Source: Rhizobium sp. G21
Lineage (GTDB): Bacteria; Pseudomonadota; Alphaproteobacteria; Rhizobiales; Rhizobiaceae
Direction: 5' to 3'
Length of the DNA: 64,000 nt
NCBI RefSeq assembly: GCF_014158035.1
Contig: NZ_JACFXW010000001.1
Location: 1,674,001-1,738,000, forward strand
The first letter of the stretch is position 1. Each line of letters opens with the position of its first letter. This document shows, one piece after another, positions 59,037-64,000 of the stretch. The position numbers were made by a program, and so were the translations under genes. The notes under the pieces are model-generated. The model made no database searches, had not been told where the DNA came from, and worked only from the letters and a program-made list of their open reading frames with translations.

Positions 59037-60464
59037 TCAATCGCCGTAGCCGATGATCGATTTGATTTCAAGGAAATCGTGAATGCCGAAATCGGCATAT
59101 TCGCGACCATTGCCCGATTGCTTGTAGCCGCCGAAGGACGAGAAGACGTCCCAATCCGGATAATTGAGGTAGACCGAACCCGCGCGCATTTCGGCGGCGA
59201 CGGCGCGGGCATGGGTGATGTCGCCGGACTGGACATAGGCCGCGAGGCCATAGACCGTGTCATTGGCGATATCGATGGCTTCGGCTTCGTCCTTGTAGGG
59301 CAGGATCGACAGCACCGGCCCGAAGATTTCCTCGCGCGCGATGGTCATGTCGCGGGTGACGCCGCCGAAGATGGTCGGACGGATGTAGTAGCCGCGGTTG
59401 AGATGTTCGGGACGACCGGTTCCGCCTGTGACCAGCGTCGCGCCTTCGTCGATGCCCGCCTGGATGAGGCGCTGGATCTTGTCATACTGCAGTTGGCTGA
59501 CCACGGGGCCGAGATCGGTGTCGGCGGCCTTGGGATCGCCGGTCTTGAAAGCTTCGGCGGCGAGCTTGGCGAAACCAAGCGCTTCATCATGGCGATCGGC
59601 TGGCACGAGCATGCGGGTCGGCGCATCGCAGGACTGGCCGGTGTTGCCGAAGCAGCCTTGGACGCCCTTGGTGACGGCCTCTTCGAGATCGGCGTCGGGC
59701 AGGATGATGTTGGCGGATTTGCCGCCGAGTTCCTGGGCGACGCGCTTGACCGTGTCGGCCGCGGTCTTCGCGACGATGATGCCGGCGCGGGTCGAGCCGG
59801 TGAAGGAGACCATGTCGACATCGGGGTGGCCGGCCATGACCTGGCCGACATTCGGACCATCGCCATTGACGAGGTTGAACACGCCCTTGGGCACGCCGGC
59901 CGCATGCATGACTTCGGCGAAGACGATTCCGCTGATCGGGGCGATTTCAGACGGCTTGAGCACGACGGTGCAGCCGGCGGCGATGGCGGGGGCGACCTTG
60001 CAGACGATCTGGTTCAGCGGCCAGTTCCACGGCGTGATCAGCGCGCAGACGCCGATCGGCTCCTTCACGACCGTGGTCGTGCCGCGCTTTTCGCTGAAGG
60101 AGTAGTCCTCTAGCGCCTTGATGGTGGCTTCCATATGCGCGCGGCCGGCCCAGGCCTGGGCGTCGAGCGCGAAGGACATCGGCGCGCCCATTTCATCCGA
60201 CACGGCCTTGCCGATGTCTTCGAAGCGCTCATTGTAGACTTCGAGGATCTTCTTCAGAAGCGCCACACGATCAGCGTGGCTTGTCTTGGAAAAGGTCTTG
60301 AAGGCGGCCTTTGCGGCAGCGACGGCTTTGTCGACATCGGCCTTCGAGCCGACGGAAATCTTGGTGTAGGCCTCTTCCGTGGCGGGATTGATCACATCCA
60401 GCGTGGCGGGGACGACAGGGGCAACCCATTCGCCGTTGATGTAGAAGAGTTCGTGATTGCTCAT
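59037..60464 (-). CDS. NAD(P)-dependent aldehyde dehydrogenase
   Basis: 475 residues. Catalytic Cys in GNTGQSCDAPTRML, the general-base Glu in QELGGKSANI, the NAD-site TPWNWPLNQIVCK and GYKQSGNGREYADFGIHDFL near the end. Oxidises aldehydes to acids. It follows the polyamine-type ABC ATPase by 25 bp, so aldehydes from polyamine or amino-acid breakdown are plausible substrates. Confidence 0.94.
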   Translation of the reverse strand: MSNHELFYINGEWVAPVVPATLDVINPATEEAYTKISVGSKADVDKAVAAAKAAFKTFSKTSHADRVALLKKILEVYNERFEDIGKAVSDEMGAPMSFALDAQAWAGRAHMEATIKALEDYSFSEKRGTTTVVKEPIGVCALITPWNWPLNQIVCKVAPAIAAGCTVVLKPSEIAPISGIVFAEVMHAAGVPKGVFNLVNGDGPNVGQVMAGHPDVDMVSFTGSTRAGIIVAKTAADTVKRVAQELGGKSANIILPDADLEEAVTKGVQGCFGNTGQSCDAPTRMLVPADRHDEALGFAKLAAEAFKTGDPKAADTDLGPVVSQLQYDKIQRLIQAGIDEGATLVTGGTGRPEHLNRGYYIRPTIFGGVTRDMTIAREEIFGPVLSILPYKDEAEAIDIANDTVYGLAAYVQSGDITHARAVAAEMRAGSVYLNYPDWDVFSSFGGYKQSGNGREYADFGIHDFLEIKSIIGYGD

Positions 60465-60489
60465 GATTGATTTCCTCTTGCTTCAGCTT

Positions 60490-61572
60490 TCAACCCGCCA
60501 TCAGCGGGCAGGCCGCCCCGGGACGCAGCGACAGAGCCACGGTCGCGCCCGGTTCGACGATGTTTTGTTCCCCTTGCCGCGGCACATCCACGGACAGCGT
60601 CTTGCCCCGGCTCGTTTCGACGCGCAGTCGAAGCGACTTGCCGTGGAACACGACGCTGACCGCCGTTCCTAGCAAATCTCCGGCGCCCGCGTCACGCGAA
60701 ACGAACAGGTCCTCAGGCCTGACGCCGATTGTGACGTCGTCTCCAGGCCGGGGCGCCGGCGCCCCATCGGAGGGTATGGTCAAGGACCAGCCGTCGACAT
60801 CGATGCGGATGTCGGAATCCGCGACGCCGACCACACGGGCCGGCAGAAGGTTCATGGTGCCGATGAAGCCGGCGACGAAGCGGGTGGCGGGCCGGTCATA
60901 AAGTTCGGCCGGGGAGGCCGCCTGTTCGATGCGGCCCTTGTTCATCACCACGATGCGATCGGAGATCGACAGCGCCTCGGTCTGGTCATGGGTGACCATC
61001 ACGAAAGTCGCGCCGATCTCGTGCTGCAGCCGCTTCAGCTCCACCTGCATCTGCTCGCGCAGATGCGCATCCAGCGCCGACAGCGGCTCGTCGAGCAAGA
61101 GAAGTTTGGGCTCGCAGACGATGGCGCGGGCGAGCGCGACGCGCTGGCGCTGGCCGCCGGAGAGCGCGCCAACCCGGGCTTCGGCTTTGTCCGGTAGGCC
61201 GACCATCTCCAGCGCCGCCTGAACCTTTTTGCGGCGTTCGGCGGACGGGATCTTTCGCAGCGACAGACCGAAGGCGATATTCTCCGTCACATCCATATGC
61301 GGAAACAAAGCGTAGTCCTGAAAAACGGTGTTCACCGGACGGTCATAGGGCCGGAGCGGCGTGATATCGCGCCCTTCCAGCCGGACCGAGCCTGACGTCG
61401 GGCTTTCAAAGCCGGCGATCACACGCAACGTGGTCGTCTTGCCGCAGCCGGACGGCCCGAGCAGGCTCAGAAATTCGCCGGGCGCGATGTCGAGATCGAT
61501 ATTGTCGAGGCCGACCAAGCCGCCGGGAAACACTTTTCGAATCTTGGAGAGCGACAGCAGAGGATCAGCCAT
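60490..61572 (-). CDS. Spermidine/putrescine-type ABC transporter ATPase
   Basis: 360 residues. Walker A LLGPSGCGKTTTLR, Q-loop VFQDYALFPHM, signature [16 protein letters not shown], Walker B LLLLDEPLSALD, then a TOBE domain. PotA/FbpC-like energiser of a type I importer. ATG 61572, overlapping the regulator gene by 8 bp, so translation is coupled. The longer frame to 61632 is inside the regulator gene. Confidence 0.92.
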   Translation of the reverse strand: MADPLLSLSKIRKVFPGGLVGLDNIDLDIAPGEFLSLLGPSGCGKTTTLRVIAGFESPTSGSVRLEGRDITPLRPYDRPVNTVFQDYALFPHMDVTENIAFGLSLRKIPSAERRKKVQAALEMVGLPDKAEARVGALSGGQRQRVALARAIVCEPKLLLLDEPLSALDAHLREQMQVELKRLQHEIGATFVMVTHDQTEALSISDRIVVMNKGRIEQAASPAELYDRPATRFVAGFIGTMNLLPARVVGVADSDIRIDVDGWSLTIPSDGAPAPRPGDDVTIGVRPEDLFVSRDAGAGDLLGTAVSVVFHGKSLRLRVETSRGKTLSVDVPRQGEQNIVEPGATVALSLRPGAACPLMAG

Positions 61573-62170
61573 TGTCGGCCTCCGGCGGCTTGTTGGTGTT
61601 GACCCAGAGGATCTCGGCGCTGACAGCGCCATGATTGGTGAAGGCGTGCATCAATGTGCTCTTGAAGGCGAAGCTGTCGCCCTGCTTCAATTGATAGGTT
61701 CCGCCGTCGATCTCCAGTTCCACATCGCCCGTCAGCACATAACCGAATTCATGACCGCTATGGGCATAGGCCTCGGCGGTGCCGCCGCCCGGCTCCACCG
61801 TCACCAGCATGCCGGTCAGTTGCGATCCCGGCGGCGACAGCAGCCATTTGGCGATGCCTTCCGAATGGACCGGCAACGGCCGGCGCGACTGGGATCGGAC
61901 GCAATAGAGATCGTTGGCATTGTCGGTCCCCTCGCCGATCAGCGCGCCCGGCTCCACCGACAACGCCGCCGCCAAAGGCCAGATGACCTTGACGCGCAGG
62001 GAGCTCAGACCGCGCTCGATCTGGCTGAGCGCGCCGATCGAAATGCCGGTGCGGGCGGCGAGTTCCGTCAGGGACATGTTGCGCTCGAGCCTAAGCGCGC
62101 GCACACGCCTGCCGACGATGACATCGGCTTCCGCCGCATCGCGCATCTGTCTTGCCGTCATCTCTTCCAA
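61565..62170 (-). CDS. XRE-cupin transcriptional regulator (PuuR-like)
   Basis: 201 residues: helix-turn-helix at about residues 19-75 (RALRLERNMSLTELAARTGI, IGALSQIERGLSSLRV) and a C-terminal cupin (HSGHEFGYVLTGDVELEIDG) that would sense a small ligand. This architecture is typical of regulators of polyamine or amino-acid catabolism. It sits inside the transporter operon between binding-protein and ATPase genes and probably controls it. Confidence 0.92.
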   Translation of the reverse strand: MEEMTARQMRDAAEADVIVGRRVRALRLERNMSLTELAARTGISIGALSQIERGLSSLRVKVIWPLAAALSVEPGALIGEGTDNANDLYCVRSQSRRPLPVHSEGIAKWLLSPPGSQLTGMLVTVEPGGGTAEAYAHSGHEFGYVLTGDVELEIDGGTYQLKQGDSFAFKSTLMHAFTNHGAVSAEILWVNTNKPPEADNG

Positions 62171-62229
62171 GGGCAGGTCCTTTCTGTATGGGCGCCGCCG
62201 CCCTGGAGGACGGCGGCGACGCGCTGGGC

Positions 62230-63288
62230 TCAGCCGCCCGCCTTGACCTTCTCGAACATCTTGGCGAGGTCGTCGTTCTGCTTCATCGGCCCGGTGAACA
62301 CCGTGGTCTTTAGCATGTCGTCCGGATTGGACGGCAGTTCAAGCGTCTTGAGCGTCTCGGCCGGAACCGCGGCGAAAGCGGTCTCGGTGGAGGCGCCATA
62401 GCCGTAATCCTCGATCAACTTCTTGCCGGATTCGGCTTCGAGGCGGCTGTTGATGAAATCATAGGCCAGATCGACATTTTTGGCGTCCTTCAGCAGCACA
62501 TAGCCGCAGGTCCAGGTCAGCATGCCCTCTTTCGGCTTCATGAACTCCACCGGCACGCCCTGTTTCTTGAGCGCCACGGCGGAGGCGTTCCAGGTCATGG
62601 CGGCGACCAGTTCGCCGCTCGCCAGCGACTGCTCCACCGAGGTCATGTCGGTGGTGTAGGTGGAGATCAGCGGCCGCTGCTCGCGTAGTTTCTCGGCGAC
62701 CTTGTCGAGGTCGGCCGCGCTCATGTCGAAGGGGTTGACGCCGGCGAGAATGGCGGCGACCAGCGGCGTGTCATGCACGGCGTCGATCGTGGCCATGCGG
62801 CCGGCATATTGCTTATCCCAAAGGAGCGACCAGCTCTTCTTGGGATTTTCGACCAGATCGGTACGGTAGAGAATGGAGGTGTTGCCCCAATCCCAGGGCA
62901 CCATCCACACCTTGCCGTCTCCCGCCTGAAGATCCGGAAGATTGCGGAAGGTCGGGAAGATCTTGTCCCAATTCTTGATGCGCTTGGTGTCGATCGGCTG
63001 CAGCAGGCCTTCCTTGTTCCAACGGGCGATCTTGTCATAGCAGGGATGGGCGACATCGGGGCGGAAGCCGGCCTTGACCTTGGTGAAGGCGTCGTCGTCA
63101 TCGCCGAACATCGAATATTCGATCGCATCGGGATGGGCGGCGAGATAGGACTTGCTGAATTCCGGCAATTCATAGCCGGACCAGGTGAAATAGGACAGCT
63201 TGTCGGCCGCCTGCGCCAACCCGCTCGTGGAAATCAGAGCCGCCGCGAGCGCGCCGCTCAGGATCCTGGTCAGTCTTGCAGTTTTCAT
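62230..63288 (-). CDS. Extracellular substrate-binding protein (PotD-like)
   Basis: 352 residues. Signal peptide KTARLTRILSGALAAALIST cut near AQA-AD; mature start KLSYFTWSGYELPEFSKSYL, the usual beginning of PotD/opine-type binding proteins, with VWMVPWDWGNTSILYRTD. Delivers a polyamine-like or small organic ligand to the permease. ATG 63288 with GAGGAG upstream is preferred over the frame start at 63327, which overlaps the permease gene. Confidence 0.9.
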   Translation of the reverse strand: MKTARLTRILSGALAAALISTSGLAQAADKLSYFTWSGYELPEFSKSYLAAHPDAIEYSMFGDDDDAFTKVKAGFRPDVAHPCYDKIARWNKEGLLQPIDTKRIKNWDKIFPTFRNLPDLQAGDGKVWMVPWDWGNTSILYRTDLVENPKKSWSLLWDKQYAGRMATIDAVHDTPLVAAILAGVNPFDMSAADLDKVAEKLREQRPLISTYTTDMTSVEQSLASGELVAAMTWNASAVALKKQGVPVEFMKPKEGMLTWTCGYVLLKDAKNVDLAYDFINSRLEAESGKKLIEDYGYGASTETAFAAVPAETLKTLELPSNPDDMLKTTVFTGPMKQNDDLAKMFEKVKAGG

Positions 63289-63323
63289 GCGCGTTCTCCT
63301 CTTCGTTATTATGATTGGATCAT

Positions 63324-64000
63324 TCACGTCTGGCCGCGCCGGCGGAGCAGTTCCGCAGCGGCGGCAATAGCGATGCTGACCGCCAGGATGACGCTGCCCA
63401 GCGCCATCACCATCGGCAGCGATTTCGGAAAACGCAGCTGGCTCCAGATGAACAGCGGCAGCGTCTGATCGGAGCCGGCCAGGAAAAAGGCGATGATGAA
63501 TTCGTCGAAACTGGTCAGGAAGGCCAGCATGAAGGCCGAGCCGATGGCCGAGGCCGAGAGCGGCAGCATGACTTTCCAGAGCACCAGGAATTCCCGCGCG
63601 CCGAGATCTTCGGCGGCCTCGGGAATGCTGCGGGGAATATTCTGGAAGCGCGACCGCATCACCATGACGGTCGTGGGCAGGCCGGCCAGCACATGCCCCG
63701 CCACCATAGCCGTCAGCGACGGGCCGAGACCGGCGAGATTGACGAGGATCAGCAGCGAAATGCCGAGAATGACGCCGGGAATAAGAATGGGCAGGCGGGC
63801 GATGGCCGAGACGAGATTGGCGAAGACCGATTGCCCGAAGACATCCATATAGGCGATCGCGCCGCCGCAGAGCGTCGCGAGAAAAGCCGAGGTCAGGCCG
63901 ACGATCAGGCTATTGGCGACAGCGGCAGCCAACGCTTCGTTGCCGATGAGCGCCTTGTACCAACCGAGCGTGAAGCCCTTGAGCGGGAAAGACGCCTGCA
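63324..64000 (-). CDS. ABC transporter permease (PotC-like, partial)
   Basis: The 3' part of a type I importer permease; the frame is open through the window's right edge (upstream residues read QASFPLKGFTLGWYKALIG). About five membrane segments and the EAA loop EDLGAREFLVLWKVMLPLSA are visible. It precedes the binding-protein gene by 35 bp; another permease and perhaps further operon genes lie beyond the edge. Confidence 0.9.
   Translation of the reverse strand, partial: QASFPLKGFTLGWYKALIGNEALAAAVANSLIVGLTSAFLATLCGGAIAYMDVFGQSVFANLVSAIARLPILIPGVILGISLLILVNLAGLGPSLTAMVAGHVLAGLPTTVMVMRSRFQNIPRSIPEAAEDLGAREFLVLWKVMLPLSASAIGSAFMLAFLTSFDEFIIAFFLAGSDQTLPLFIWSQLRFPKSLPMVMALGSVILAVSIAIAAAAELLRRRGQT

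Overview
The window is GC-rich chromosomal DNA from an alphaproteobacterium, most likely of the order Hyphomicrobiales (Rhizobiales). The evidence is the order murA / DUF2948 / hisD / UPF0262 / low-molecular-weight phosphatase / infA / maf / yacG / tRNA-Phe, two porins of the rhizobial RopA/Omp2b type, a rhizobial-type N-acetylglucosamine uptake locus, a RIME-like intergenic repeat, and promoters matching the EcfG (sigma-EcfG) consensus GGAAC-N16-CGTT. I saw no insertion sequence, prophage, CRISPR array or recognisable defence system.

Layout. 1-3.2 kb: dTDP-L-rhamnose operon rfbC-rfbB-rfbD-rfbA (minus; rfbA cut by the window edge). 3.2-4.1 kb: intergenic, with a decayed secreted 'sunset'-type gene. 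4.1-10.3 kb: housekeeping block with tRNA-Phe and tRNA-Thr. 10.5-13.0 kb: two tandem porins. 13.5-25.2 kb: trehalose/alpha-glucan cluster treZ, SDR, glgE, treS-mak fusion, glgB. 25.2-31.7 kb: small stress-type proteins (TIGR02587/TIGR02588 pair, BON, DUF3008, DUF2171, DUF6894) with an SDR and a zinc alcohol dehydrogenase. 31.7-43.7 kb: amino-sugar locus, with murQ, a sugar ABC transporter, an oxidoreductase, a ROK kinase and cutC on minus, and a BadF-type kinase, GntR regulator, SIS deaminase and nagA on plus. 43.8-46.8 kb: DUF2946-like secreted protein, Crp/Fnr regulator, PepSY membrane protein and an EcfG-driven small protein. 47.4-56.3 kb: TetR, DMT exporter, SIS protein, amidase, LuxR regulator, APC permease, CoA-transferase, LacI regulator. 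56.4-64 kb: GGDEF-EAL protein, then a polyamine/opine-type ABC transporter with embedded XRE-cupin regulator and an aldehyde dehydrogenase (minus; cut by the window edge).

How the genes work together. TreS-Mak can turn trehalose into maltose and then maltose 1-phosphate, GlgE polymerises that into alpha-1,4-glucan, GlgB branches it, and TreZ belongs to the route that releases trehalose from glucan. Perfect EcfG-type promoters precede treZ, the TIGR02587 gene and a small gene at 46.5 kb, and near matches precede several neighbours, so 13-32 kb reads as a general-stress-response island. The amino-sugar locus imports N-acetylglucosamine-type sugars, phosphorylates, deacetylates and deaminates them, and recycles N-acetylmuramate 6-phosphate.

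Caution. Ten genes (treZ, glgE, glgB, the TIGR02588 gene, cutC, the ROK kinase, the sugar ABC ATPase, one SIS gene, luxR, the GGDEF-EAL gene) are each broken by one- or two-base indels, eleven in all, most of them in short runs of one base. Correcting them restores full-length conserved proteins, so sequencing or assembly error is as likely as real gene decay. I give these genes as single units with corrected lengths.
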